Shown piece by piece: positions 1 to 10,138 of a stretch of 21,495 nt of DNA; position 1 is the stretch's first letter, and every line of letters begins with the position of its first letter. The position numbers and the translations under genes are program-made. The stretch is from Conidiobolus incongruus B7586. Its lineage: Eukaryota; Entomophthoromycota; Entomophthoromycetes; Entomophthorales; Conidiobolaceae. Under the pieces are notes generated by a model. The model did no database searches and was not told where the DNA came from. It saw only the letters and a program-made list of their open reading frames with translations. Where the stretch lies: NCBI GenBank assembly GCA_000697335.1, contig JNEM01013508.1:1-21495 (forward strand). Direction: 5' to 3'.

Positions 1-789
1 TAACAGAACTATATAAATTATTCTTATAATTGCAAAAACAATATCTAAAGATTTATTAATATAATTTATTTTTATTTTTTTTGTTTATATAGTTAAATTA
101 ATTATATTGATTATCTATTTTATAAATCAAGACCCAATGATTATAAAATTTAAGAAAATTATCAATAATAATAATTATATCCATAATAAGTGGTTTTTTC
201 TCAAAATATAATCTTTAGGATAAATATTTTATAGGAAATCTTTACTCTCTATAATAATATCAAATTTTTCTATTAATATTACTATAGTGAAACTATATAT
301 TATATTTATTTTAAAAAAATAAATATTATTAACTTTAAAGATATTAGGGTATTTTTCTTCAATAATAACCAAAATAATTGAAAATGATAATAATAATATT
401 AATATTTATTTAGATATTTTAAAAGTTAAGAAAGTAAAACTATGGATAGTTTTTTAATATAGCAATAGATTATTAAAGCAATGTTTTTGGAGAGTATTAA
501 TAAATTATATAAAATATCAATTATATTTAATTAATATAAGTGTTTATTAATTTTATATTTTATAAAGTTGATAATTAAATAAAGCTTAGATCTCCATTGA
601 TTTTCTAAATCTTATAAGGAATTTTTAAAAATATATTAAATATATTTTAAATCATTTATTTATAAACATATATAATAAATATATTATAATTTTTTCCTTA
701 TTATAACTATTAATATAAAAATTAAATAATGGTATAAATTTAAAATTAAAATTGAATATATAAATTAATATAAAATATATAAAATTTAT

Positions 790-1480
790 TAAATAATATA
801 AAATTAATAACTTCTTCTATTATTAATAACTTTTTGTATACTTTTGGTAAACTGTTAATAATTAAAAGTGGTTCTTTTGATCAAAGTCTAAAATTTGATA
901 TTTTATAAAATAATTTAATTTATTTGCAGGAATATTATTCTTGCAAACTGATTTTCTAATTATCTAAAACAATTATGATCATATAAGTTATATTCAGGTG
1001 AATATACTAAATATGGTAACTTTCTCCTGGTTCTTTATATATAAAATCTTTTATAGCTTTAGCTTTATATATTTTGCAATTATTATGCAAAATAATAGAT
1101 ATTCTTAATTTATATTAAAAACATCATTTAGAAATTATTTTATTTAAAAAATTAATATATATTTAACTATTAATTGATTTCTTTTGAGATATTAAATAAA
1201 AAAACCATATAACATTTTAATTTATAATAATAATAAACATCTACTTATTTTTAAAATACTTATTCATTAGAATTTATAAAAGGGATTAATTTAGCTTAAT
1301 TTAACATATTGTTTTATTTTTAAATAAAGGATTATATAAAGGAATTTAAGCTATATTAATTATAAGTATATGTTATAAAAACTTTTGTTTTTTGTTATAC
1401 CTTAGTAAATTTAATTTAACTATAGTTATTTTAGTTTTTTTTAAAGTTTTTATTAAATTATAAAATATCTATTTATTATT
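790..1480 (+). repeat. Dispersed repeat family R1, copy 1 (fossil)
   Basis: This segment aligns by eye with 8575-9230 and 20100-20740 in the same orientation. Landmarks shared in order are a TAATAACTTTTTG-like start followed by TTGG(T/C)AAA, a GTGAATATA(A/C) core near 1000, and an AACTTTTG...TATTTTAG...TTTT stretch near 1380-1450. Many differences look like transitions. The coding content is erased and the element class cannot be told, although a transposon or LTR-type element is possible. It is thoroughly broken and looks old. The ends are approximate, and no target-site duplication or terminal repeat was found. Confidence 0.5.
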
Positions 1481-1895
1481 ATTATTAATTAATCTAAGTT
1501 TAAACTTAAGTATATATAATATATCTATATAATTAATATTAAATTGCTTTAATAATTCTCTAACTAAAATAAAAAGTTGATTTTTAATATATTTTTTTAT
1601 TTTATTAATAGATGAGAAAATAACAATAAAAATTAATCTTTTAAATTTTGATATATTTTAAATAACGTCCCTTTTAGCTTTAAAATCACAAATCTAGCAA
1701 TATATGGTAGTTTTAAATAAAGCATTATATTTATAAGCTATTTACAAGTTTTAGATGATTTTAGAGGGTTTATGGTTAAGTTTTAAAGATATAAAAATAA
1801 AATCCTTTTAATAATCATTAATTAGTTTAAATATGACTAAATTTAAATATAAATTTTAAAATCAAAATATTTTGATAAAAAATAATTAAAATTAA

Positions 1896-1922
1896 ATATA
1901 TATATATATATATATATATATA
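1896..1922. repeat. (AT)n microsatellite
   Basis: This is an uninterrupted alternation of A and T, 27 bases long, and the longest such tract in the window. It is a simple-sequence tract with no inferred function. Confidence 0.9.
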
Positions 1923-2759
1923 GCTTGAAAATATTAATTTTCCTATATATTTTATATATAAATAATTTTTCAAAATGTATTATATGTTTGAAGTTTAGAA
2001 ATTAAAAATTTGCCATTTTTTAATTTCTATACTAATAATACTTATTAAAATTTATTTTTTGATTGATGGATAAATATTATTAACTATATTATATAAAAAA
2101 TTAAGATCAAATTGTAGTTCAATTTTTAATTAATTTTCCTTTAATTTATTTGATAATCTTTTATCATTTTAGATATACATATTATAAAATCATTGAACTA
2201 TTTGATCTTCATATAATCCATCAATTTCTTGAATTGTTTATGAGTTAATTTCTAGAGATTAATAAATTAGACTTAAACTACAGTTTATCAGTATCAACTA
2301 ATTTGTAATATAAATATAAAACATATATCATTCAATAGTTAAATGAAAAGGCTGATAAGATTTTATTGAAAGTTTAATTTATCAAAATAATTTTGTTTGT
2401 TTGAATAAATATTAAGTTTAGAATTATAATATACATATGATATTATGTAATTTTGATATTAATAATTATGACATTAAATTTCAAATATTCAATTATATCA
2501 TTAATTCAGTTGCATTCTAAAAACAATAGGATTTCCTAAATTTTGTAATATATCTTTATCAAAAAATTAAAAATAGACATAAAAATTGAAATTTTAATAT
2601 ATTAAAATACCTTTTAGTATATCACAGTATTTTATTATATACAATATATATTATTCAAATAGTGAAATACAAGAAAAATCACTAATGACGTTTTATTTTA
2701 TAGATAAGAATAGATCAATTCAAAGCAAAGCTAGTAAACTTGAAGATTAAAATATTAAT

Positions 2760-2880
2760 CTTATATTAAATATAGCATTCTAAATGCCTAGTACAATTGA
2801 TCACAAAATCATCAATAATTTTTAAATATTTATGAGACATGTCCTTATGATATTTAAATGAAATAGCGCTATTAGGTTAC
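2760..2880 (-). pseudogene. Possible fossil fragment, perhaps reverse-transcriptase-like
   Basis: On the minus strand a run of about 34 codons reads like real protein, with histidine- and lysine-rich sequence leading into an Ile-Asp-Asp-Phe-Val motif and then a His-Leu-Glu. That order recalls the catalytic segment of Ty3/gypsy-type reverse transcriptase, but the match is short and loose. If correct, it is a small broken remnant of an LTR element with no recognisable ends. It could equally be chance or a relic of another gene. Confidence 0.18.
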
Positions 2881-3168
2881 GTAAAATTATTTTTAAAGTA
2901 TTTGCATATATTATTTCAAAAACAATATTCTCAATGATATGACTAAAATGTTTGATGACTTGGTTTGAAATATATGCAAAACTTTTGGTTGGTTGAATTT
3001 ATTATTAAAATCGATCAATCTTCATGGTTTCCGTTTGTGAGTCTGAGCTAATAATCGGCAGATTTATCATCAATATAGTATAATGCTTCTATTAAAAATC
3101 GAGTTTATCTTCTATTACTCTATTTTCTGAATAAATGCCATTTTAAATAATCTTTAAAATGACAATAA

Positions 3169-3370
3169 AAGATCTTTTTGATTTTTGATTCTCAAGATTT
3201 AGTCAAAAAAGTGGCATTGCTCACAGAAATTGGCAAAGATGGCATTAAATATCTAAATTTAGAATCTATAAACTTGGTTTGTAAAAAACTGAGCATAGAT
3301 AGGTTAATTCAGTGATTTTTAGAAAGATTCCAGTACCTTCAAAAAGGAAAAGATATGATTGAAATGAACT
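3169..3370 (+). pseudogene. Coding-like relic, unrecognised
   Basis: About 48 open codons starting at 3169 have balanced amino-acid use, with a Leu-Val-Lys-Lys-Val-Ala-Leu-Leu-Thr-Glu stretch, Gly, Asp and Cys. The low-complexity Ile/Asn/Lys/Tyr output of random AT-rich DNA is absent here. A second protein-like stretch follows in the same frame. There is no credible start codon and no continuation on either side. It may be an exon fragment or the remains of a dead gene or mobile element. I do not recognise the family. Confidence 0.22.
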
Positions 3371-3868
3371 AATTGCCAAATGTGATTATAATTAATTATT
3401 TTGTTTCAGAATAAATCTTCAAAATAATTGAATATATGCTTTCATTAATTATTAACTTTCTTTATACTAAAAAAACATAATAATAAAATAGTGATCTTTT
3501 GAAGAATACCAATTATATAAATTATTTTAATTATTATATAATATTATAAAAATTATAGTATTAGTATTAAATGGATTTGATATAGAATCTTTCAAATGAT
3601 AATAATGGTTCAGAATATTACGTAAAACTGAATTTAAATTTTTGATTTTAACTATAATTTTAATTCCTTATTTGGATTGCTTACCTTAAAACTTTGTAAG
3701 CATTAAGGCTATGTTATTAAAGATAAATGGTACCTTATATATTTAATAGTAATTATATAAAATTATCCACATTTCAATATGAATTTGGACAATATATATA
3801 TATCTATTTGAAAATATAGTTGGTTGAAAATTTTACAATATATCTTAAATTCAATTGAATATTTCTTT

Positions 3869-3898
3869 GTAATAATAATAATATTTAATTATTATTAC
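3869..3898. repeat. AT-only inverted repeat
   Basis: GTAATAATAAT and its exact reverse complement flank an 8-base AT loop, giving arms of 11 bp. The arms are TAA-type trinucleotide repeat, so the symmetry may simply result from simple-sequence growth. No terminator or element end could be tied to it. Confidence 0.5.
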
Positions 3899-5156
3899 TT
3901 CGTTCAGAAATTTCATTAAAATGAAATCATAGCCTCATCAAGAAATAAGTTTAAATTTTCATCATTCAAGTAAAACCTATGCACAAATGCAATGTGTATT
4001 TAATTAAATATCAATAAAATATATATTAAAATAGTTGATTTAATAATGACCTATGCATGGTTAATGATAAGCTCACCAGATTTCATTTGAAAGATGTATA
4101 ATGTTGTTTAAAATAGCAGATTTCTATTTGTCAAAAAGATATTATGAATTATATTTATAATATCTTAGTGGATTCTCATTTTTATTATTTGTTTTCTCTT
4201 TAAAATAATGCTTCCATTTTGATTCTTCAAATATTAATAGTGGTCAAATTTTTATTGGTGAATATTATTTACGATGAAGCAAAATTTCAACTTGATTAAA
4301 AAATTAAAATTATTTGAATCACTAGCATTAAAATAAATCTTTTCATATTATGTAATATAAATATAAATTAAATAATCATGTATATTTTTTTTAAAAATGT
4401 TACTCAAATTATATCATATTAAAATTTTTGTTCATATTGTTCCAAAAATTATTAATTATTAAAAATAAAAAAAAATAATATTTATATCAAAATTTAAATA
4501 ATTAATATAATATAATATAAACAATATTTTAATTAGAAAATAATATATTTTATTAATTTCATTATATAATAAAATATATAAATTTGAATTTTGTTAATAA
4601 TCTATTACTTTCGAAAATTCTACACTACTAATATTTAATTACATTATTAAAATAATTGATTAAAAAATGCCATTTAGCATCCAATTCATTGCGAAGGAAT
4701 GAAAACACAGCTTATTCGAGAATATAAAATATGAATTAATTATATTTTTAAAAGCTATCAATATTTCAATTACTAAATGAATTTTTGCAACCTTAAAGTT
4801 TTGAGATCATAAAATTTGACTCATCTACTAAATTGGATTAATACGATTGTTCAAATTATTAATAAAAATATTAATATTATTGAATATTTTTTATTTTCTA
4901 TATATGTTTAAATCAATAATTATAGATATTAATCGTAATTATCAACATAGAATATTGTTTATTGAAATATTTAAATTCATATTTAAGATTTATTAGAGAA
5001 ATGAATCTCATAAAATAGAATTAATCAGATCAAACTATAATAGATATAGTCAACAAATAGAATCATCGAAATATATATATAACTGAATGAAATTAGCAAA
5101 GTAGAGGCTATTAGGGATTAGTTATCATTGGTGTATTTTGTTCAGTAGTGAATTTA

Positions 5157-5176
5157 GTTTCAATCTACTTTGAAAC
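5157..5176. promoter_or_regulatory. Dyad element upstream of the RGS gene
   Basis: GTTTCAA and its exact reverse complement TTGAAAC are separated by 6 bases (tctact), about 147 bp before the RGS start codon. Perfect 7-bp half-sites with a fixed short spacer are the sort of site bound by dimeric transcription factors. The position in a probable promoter makes this plausible, but chance symmetry in AT-rich DNA cannot be excluded. Confidence 0.3.
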
Positions 5177-5322
5177 ACCAGTTTCCATTTACAATCCATT
5201 TTAATCTCAGTGTTTAAATTTGATACACTATAACTTGCAAAGTTTGTAAAAATATTTAAATATAAATGATATCAATTACCAATTAAGAATTTATTTTAAT
5301 TAAATACTGCTTAATTATTAAC

Positions 5323-6939
5323 ATGGCTCCAAAAACAGAAGATCCTGCGCTAAGGACACAGCCTCGCACCAGTAATGGTTCAGTTATCAGTGTATCCGAG
5401 TTGCTAGGTAAAAAAGTAAAGAATCGGTTTATATTAAATGAATTTAAAGAATATTTAACAAAAGTTGAGCACAATTCAGAAAATTTGGATTTCTTTATAT
5501 GGTTAGATCAGTATAAAATGGTGTATTCAGCGTTGACAAGTGTGAGTAGTGGTAATAGGCCTGTCAATAAGGTTCCTATTACCAAGGATTCGAAAGATAT
5601 GTATAAATTTTTTAAGGCAATGAATCCTAAAGGTGGATCACTTTTAGAAATTTTGAAAAAGATAATATTCGGTAATAAAACTCTCAAGAATTCGTCTGAT
5701 TCGAGTGATACAAATACCAATGCTTCCGAAAGAAATCTTGAGTCTTTTACTCCAAGTGTTGGAAGATTATCTTCGTTAAATAGCCTAAAATCAGAGCAAA
5801 AATCCACGAGTGAAATGAATCAAACCTCCTTAGTCCCTTCACATGACGAAAACATAAGTAAAATATTTCTTTCTTTAGATATACTTGAATCTTCTTCAGA
5901 TTGTCTACCTAAAACTCCAAGCTTTGTGACAGAAGATAGAATATTTAGCAATATCCTGAGGGACTCAGATCAGTTCAATAAGCCCGTTAACGCCTTTAAA
6001 AAATCACTCGAGCATCACAGTGAATTTGACCTTTCTGCTATTGACAAAAAAATGGATGAGATTATCCCATGGGAGAGGCAGATTGAAGAAATAGAAATGG
6101 GGAAGAAAACTTTCGAGAGCTTTAGGAGTTTGAGTAATCGTTGTGCTTACAATACTTCTTCAAGAATATCCCAGCTACTAGCGGAGGACAATAGCAACTC
6201 AATTTGCTTTGATTTTGTTGATGAAATGTCAACTATTCATGAGAGCTTTAATATCAAAATCAATGAAATTTTTTCACAAGATAACAATGCCGCAATCAAA
6301 TCCACTATTAGACAGCTCTTTGATGATTCATCTACATCTTCAAATACCAAATCGATTCATTCATTTTCAACCGATTCAAAGACCGATCAATTGGCCGCTC
6401 ACTCTTCATCGGATCAGTTCGAGGGAATCGATGGACAATCCCATAATCACTGTCAAACCAACAATATATCTGAAGATTCCAACATCGACGAAGCTTACCA
6501 AAGTTCCAAGCCGTCGCCAAACATATCTCCCCAGCGGGTGCCGGAAGTCACAGCAGAATGCCAGCGACTAAAACATGTTGTTCCATGGGAGCAACAGATG
6601 GAAGAAATTGAGAATCCAGACTTGGATAAGAGAGGCAAATCGTCTAATGAGGATGAAATTCAAGTTCCTAGTCACCTTCCTCTCGCAGATCATGTTACAA
6701 ACTGTCTTCGAGAATTCATATTTTCCGGTGCAAGTAAAGAGCTTAACATACCATCTAAATTGAAAGCTGAATTATATGAAAGAATTCAGTATTCCACACA
6801 TCCAGATATATTTGGACCTATTGCAGATCATGTATATATAGGTTTAAGATGGCAAAGTTTTCCAGCTTTTATGATGTATAATGCTAAACAAATAACAAAG
6901 AACAAATTTTTAAAGAAAAACAAGAGATTATCAAGTTAA
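5323..6939 (+). CDS. RGS-domain protein with the domain split by a long insertion
   Basis: The intact, intronless product is 538 aa. Residues 26-71 carry the first half of an RGS fold: F41..YL..VEH50-S52-E53-N54-L55-F57..W60. Residues 450-527 carry the second half, with a helix-forming stretch, KELN475IP, an STHPDIFGPI segment and a C-terminal QSFPAF (511-516). Known RGS domains are about 120 residues and act as GTPase-activating proteins for G-alpha. Here roughly 375 polar Ser/Asn/Asp-rich residues separate the halves. The insertion holds a duplicated motif, PWERQIEEIE at 249-258 and PWEQQMEEIE at 421-430. The Asn residues that contact G-alpha in RGS4 appear kept (N54, N475). The Asp and Arg of the last contact helix are not (Q511, A515), so GAP activity is uncertain. 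No membrane segment or signal peptide is seen, so it is probably cytosolic. The start ATG has A at -3 and G at +4. The fungal affinity is inferred. Confidence 0.85.
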   Translation: MAPKTEDPALRTQPRTSNGSVISVSELLGKKVKNRFILNEFKEYLTKVEHNSENLDFFIWLDQYKMVYSALTSVSSGNRPVNKVPITKDSKDMYKFFKAMNPKGGSLLEILKKIIFGNKTLKNSSDSSDTNTNASERNLESFTPSVGRLSSLNSLKSEQKSTSEMNQTSLVPSHDENISKIFLSLDILESSSDCLPKTPSFVTEDRIFSNILRDSDQFNKPVNAFKKSLEHHSEFDLSAIDKKMDEIIPWERQIEEIEMGKKTFESFRSLSNRCAYNTSSRISQLLAEDNSNSICFDFVDEMSTIHESFNIKINEIFSQDNNAAIKSTIRQLFDDSSTSSNTKSIHSFSTDSKTDQLAAHSSSDQFEGIDGQSHNHCQTNNISEDSNIDEAYQSSKPSPNISPQRVPEVTAECQRLKHVVPWEQQMEEIENPDLDKRGKSSNEDEIQVPSHLPLADHVTNCLREFIFSGASKELNIPSKLKAELYERIQYSTHPDIFGPIADHVYIGLRWQSFPAFMMYNAKQITKNKFLKKNKRLSS

Positions 6940-7085
6940 TTTATGTAAATAAAATTTAGAATCATTTTTAATTTTATTTTAAACATTTTGTCTACTACAT
7001 TTGTTGATAATATTAATTAAATTTAAATTCATTTAATATTTATAACTTTGTAAAGAAAATATCTATTTATAATATGAAAAATCGA
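6940..7085. other. Short 3'-3' gap between convergent genes
   Basis: Only 146 bp separate the stop codons of the plus-strand RGS gene and the minus-strand gene beyond it. An AATAAA hexamer at 6948-6953, nine bases after the RGS stop, could serve polyadenylation. In such AT-rich DNA the hexamer is weak evidence. The two 3' untranslated regions would almost certainly overlap. Confidence 0.45.
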
Positions 7086-7606
7086 TCAAAACATTATTAT
7101 TTCTTCATCACTGTCAGGATCTATTCTTTCCTCTTCTGGAATGATTTCCTGGTTCCATTGAAAACGGCTTTGATTCCTTTCTACATCATTGATAGGAAAC
7201 TGGGCTTCTTTTCATTAGCTGGAGGCTGGCTATCACTTTGAGCGTTATTTCTTCCATTGGAAAATGGGGCTTCAGTTGATTGTTTATTGTTGTTAGTTTC
7301 AGGTATTAAAGTGGCGTTTCTGTCACTAAATTTAGACGATGGCTTTAGCTGATCAGAAGAAGTCGAGGTAAAATTCTTATTGAATAAACCATTCAATAAG
7401 CCAGCAAATCCCAATTTCTCATTTTTTTCAGATGATGGCACATATTTCAGGTTCTTTTCAACTTCCCTTGTTTTATTTTGAGGTGAAAATATGGAAAAAA
7501 TAGAATTGATAAATTTATGGTCGTTTGGCGACTTTTGATCATTACTAAATGCTTGAACTGAAGATTCGTAATTTTGCTTGGAATTACTTGCTTTTTGTAA
7601 ACTCAT
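7086..7606 (-). CDS. Small hydrophilic hypothetical protein with a probable short intron
   Basis: The ATG at 7606 opens a Ser/Asn/Lys-rich frame that runs to a stop at 7181. A shift into another frame then continues at once with a convincing acidic tail containing FQWNQEIIPEEE and DPDSDEE, ending with the stop at 7086-7088. A GT-AG intron ending at 7181 joins the frames exactly. Two donors give the same phase: 7236 (56-nt intron with a CTAAT branch-like site, product 154 aa) or 7200 (20-nt intron, product 166 aa). I prefer the 56-nt form because its length is ordinary for fungi. The protein has no signal peptide, membrane segment or family I recognise. An LGFAGLLNGLF patch near residue 66 is its only hydrophobic stretch. 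It lies 36 bp after the stop of the next frame upstream and in the same frame. Confidence 0.5.
7181..7236 (-). other. Candidate spliceosomal intron
   Basis: It begins GTGATA and ends ATGTAG, with CTAAT inside about 35 bases before the acceptor. Removing it, or the shorter 20-nt segment 7181-7200 that begins GTTTCC, restores one open frame across the stop. The inner composition is less AT-rich than typical intergenic DNA here, which slightly favours the shorter form or a recent frameshift instead. Confidence 0.4.
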
Positions 7607-7642
7607 GAAAGAGATTAAAGATTGATTACTAGATTTTTGTGT

Positions 7643-7927
7643 TTATTTATCGCTGTCTGGCAAGTTCCAATTTTTTAGCTTTTGTCCTTTATCTGAAACA
7701 TGTCTCGCAAATAATTTATCGTCATATTCTATATTACCTAATAATTGATCTTTGATTTGGCCAATTAATTGTTGACCACTTTCACTGTAGTAAAAATCCT
7801 GTATCAAGCTGCCATTGATATTAATTTCATTGGTTAATAAATTTAATAAACTTAAGAAATTAATTTTAAAAACTCTAAGATATTTGTAAATAATAAAATA
7901 TACCAACAGGAAAAAGTGCAGTAGTAA
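7643..7927 (-). CDS. Hypothetical small protein or exon, 5' end unresolved
   Basis: The frame is open from 7927 to the TAA at 7643-7645 (about 94 codons) but contains no ATG, so its true start must lie in an upstream exon or the gene is decayed. The first 30 or so residues are strongly hydrophobic and could form a membrane helix. The rest looks like genuine coding sequence (DFYYSESGQQLIGQIKDQ, then NWNLPDSDK at the end). In the overlapping frame just upstream (about 7890-7975) there is another hydrophobic stretch containing TALFPVGIFYYL that could be the true first exon. I found no phase-compatible GT-AG pair joining it near the overlap. Its last codons end in DSD, as does the neighbour's tail. 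Family not recognised. Confidence 0.35.
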   Translation of the reverse strand, partial: LLLHFFLLVYFIIYKYLRVFKINFLSLLNLLTNEININGSLIQDFYYSESGQQLIGQIKDQLLGNIEYDDKLFARHVSDKGQKLKNWNLPDSDK

Positions 7928-7930
7928 TTA

Positions 7931-8180
7931 TGTTATATAAGGATATTGATATATTCTTAAGTTGATTTCCTAGGATTCATACACATTCAAAAATTTAATT
8001 CAGTAATCAGCTGAATCTAAAAAAATTTAACAGAAATTTTACTGATTATGTTGATAAAGTTTAATTAACCAAAATACAGTCACATCAATTTATCAAAGTT
8101 ATTGTGAATTGATAAAAATGTTGCAGAATACATTGATTTCTTTCAATCCTAAAATCACTAACTCATATACATTTATATAA
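7931..8180. other. Upstream flank of the minus-strand frames
   Basis: Moderately AT-rich DNA that should contain the promoter and any first exon of the frame ending at 7643. The stretch at about 7890-7975 reads open in one minus-strand frame. No clear TATA box or start codon in the right phase could be fixed. Confidence 0.3.
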
Positions 8181-8574
8181 AATACTAAAAATTTCTGTTT
8201 AAATATATTATAATAAGCTCAATTTTTAAATATTTTACAAAGTGAAAAATATTGGCATTATTTTAAATAAATATAATCTATAAATATTAAAATATAAATA
8301 ATAATAAAATATAAATAATGATAAAATATAGATATATATTTATTTTTTAAGTTTATACACCTAATCTCTTATAGGTTTCAATTAATTTTATATATCAAAA
8401 TCTATAAAATGTTAAGTATTATAAAAATATAATGGCTTAAGTTTTTAGAAAAATTGATGTTATCTTATATATAATTCTATAGCCTTAATATTAATATTTT
8501 TCAAATTATATTTAAAATATAATTTTCAATATATAATTTGAAAAATAAAATTATAATATAAAATTAATATTTAT

Positions 8575-9230
8575 CTTTATTATTTATTATAACCTGATAT
8601 TTTCTTGGCAATTTATTAAAATCTAAAAAACCTTGTTTAAAACCTAAAATTAATAATTGAATATTTAATTAAATTGTTTATTTTTATTTATTTTAATATA
8701 ATTATTGTTTTTAAATAACTAGAGGAATTTATCCTTATATATTATAGATTAGTGAATATACCAGATATGGTAGGTTTTTCTAAATGATCATAATAATAAT
8801 TTATTATTTTAATATAATATATAATTCAAATATTATATAAACTAATAAATATCCTTTAAGTTTGTTTATAATATAAATTAATAAAGATTTTATTGATATT
8901 AAATATAATCTCTTAAATAAATTAAGTTTTATTAAATATTTAGATAAAAAAAGATATATATATATATATCAATTAATTTAAATAATAATTTTTTATTTTT
9001 TGATATATAAATTATTATATAATGAAATTTTTATATAAAAATAATTTAGTATTTTTTTTAATTTATATTATGATGAATAAACTATAGAAACTAATATAAA
9101 TTCTATTAACTATAGCAATATTTTTTCAAAAACTTGAGTAATTAGTTATATACTAATATATATTATTGATCTTTAATTATTTTATTTTTTTTCCTAGTTT
9201 TAGCTAAATTTCTAGATATATACTTTATAA
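8575..9230 (+). repeat. Dispersed repeat family R1, copy 2 (fossil)
   Basis: It aligns with copies 1 and 3. It starts with a TAAC...TTCTTGGCAA stretch, has an AGTGAATATACC..ATATGGTA core near 8752-8772, and a CAAAAACTTGAG ... TATTTTATTTTTTTTCCTAGTTTTAG-like stretch near 9125-9205. It lies in the same orientation as the others and is fully degenerate. The element class is unknown. Confidence 0.45.
8954..8969. repeat. (AT)n tract
   Basis: A perfect A/T alternation of 16 bases inside block B. Confidence 0.85.
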
Positions 9231-10120
9231 ATTTATATAAAACTAAGCTTAATTTTTATTTTATATTATTAACTTAAAATATTGTTATTATAAAACTTTA
9301 ATAAGGTTTGAAATTAAATAAAAATTTCTTTGATTTTTTTTATTTAAAAATTTAAAAGAATAATATCAATACTAAGTTATATTAGTTTAGATAATTTTAT
9401 AATAATTGATATATTTATATTATATTATTTTTAAAAGATATTTATAGTTTTTATATAATATTACAATATTTGGAGTTAAATATTAATAATAATTTAAAAT
9501 AGTTTGTTGATAATTATAACAAAGTTAGATGATAAAATTAATATTATACAAAGGATAATCTATATTAAAAATGATATAAGAGATTTAATCTTTCAATGAG
9601 ATTATTTAAAATTCGAAATTATTTAATTATTATAATTATTTTAGGAAGTATATTAGTAACTATCAAACAAAATATAATATTGATTGAAACTATTTTAAGT
9701 ATTTAAAATAAAAATATATAACAACAGTAACAAGGAAATTATAAAATAATAAAATAACCAAAAATAACCATATTTATTAGGAAAAAATATTATTTATATA
9801 ATGAAATGAATTTTAATAAAATAAATTACTTAGGAAATTAAAAATTAATATAAATATAATATTATTTAATATGATTTAAAAACTAACCTATTAAGGATAA
9901 TTATAAAAATATTTTAATATAATAAAACTAAATTATTAGTTATAAAAATATAATCTAATATTAAAAAAATTAAATATTAAAATATATATAATCTATAACT
10001 ATATACTCTTTTAATATATATATTTATGCATAATTGATATTATATTTTAAAATTGGAAATTATAAAACTTTTTATTTTTTAATTTAAAAATTATATATAA
10101 TGGGTTTTATATTATAGATA

Positions 10121-10138
10121 ATATATATATATATATAT
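10121..10138. repeat. (AT)n tract
   Basis: A perfect A/T alternation of 18 bases near the end of block B. Confidence 0.85.

Larger units (their letters stand above)
1..2160. other. AT-saturated gene-free block A
   Basis: This stretch is almost pure A and T, visibly poorer in G and C than 2300-5280, and has no open frame of note on either strand. It contains one recognisable copy of a repeat family (790-1480) and an AT microsatellite. The composition and the shared repeat suggest old, mutation-saturated repetitive DNA rather than single-copy intergenic DNA. The edges are judged by eye and are approximate. Confidence 0.5.
2161..5156. other. Gene-free region upstream of the RGS gene
   Basis: Composition is AT-rich but milder than in block A. 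No long open frame, tRNA-like B box or conserved RNA was seen. Two short stretches read like eroded protein (minus strand about 2760-2880, plus strand about 3169-3370) and one AT-only hairpin occurs at 3869-3898. The remainder shows nothing I can name. Confidence 0.5.

Noticed and set aside
6209-6571. Plus-strand open frame of 120 codons inside the RGS gene
   Set aside because: It is an out-of-frame shadow with many Met and Pro residues and no conserved features. The in-frame RGS product accounts for the region.
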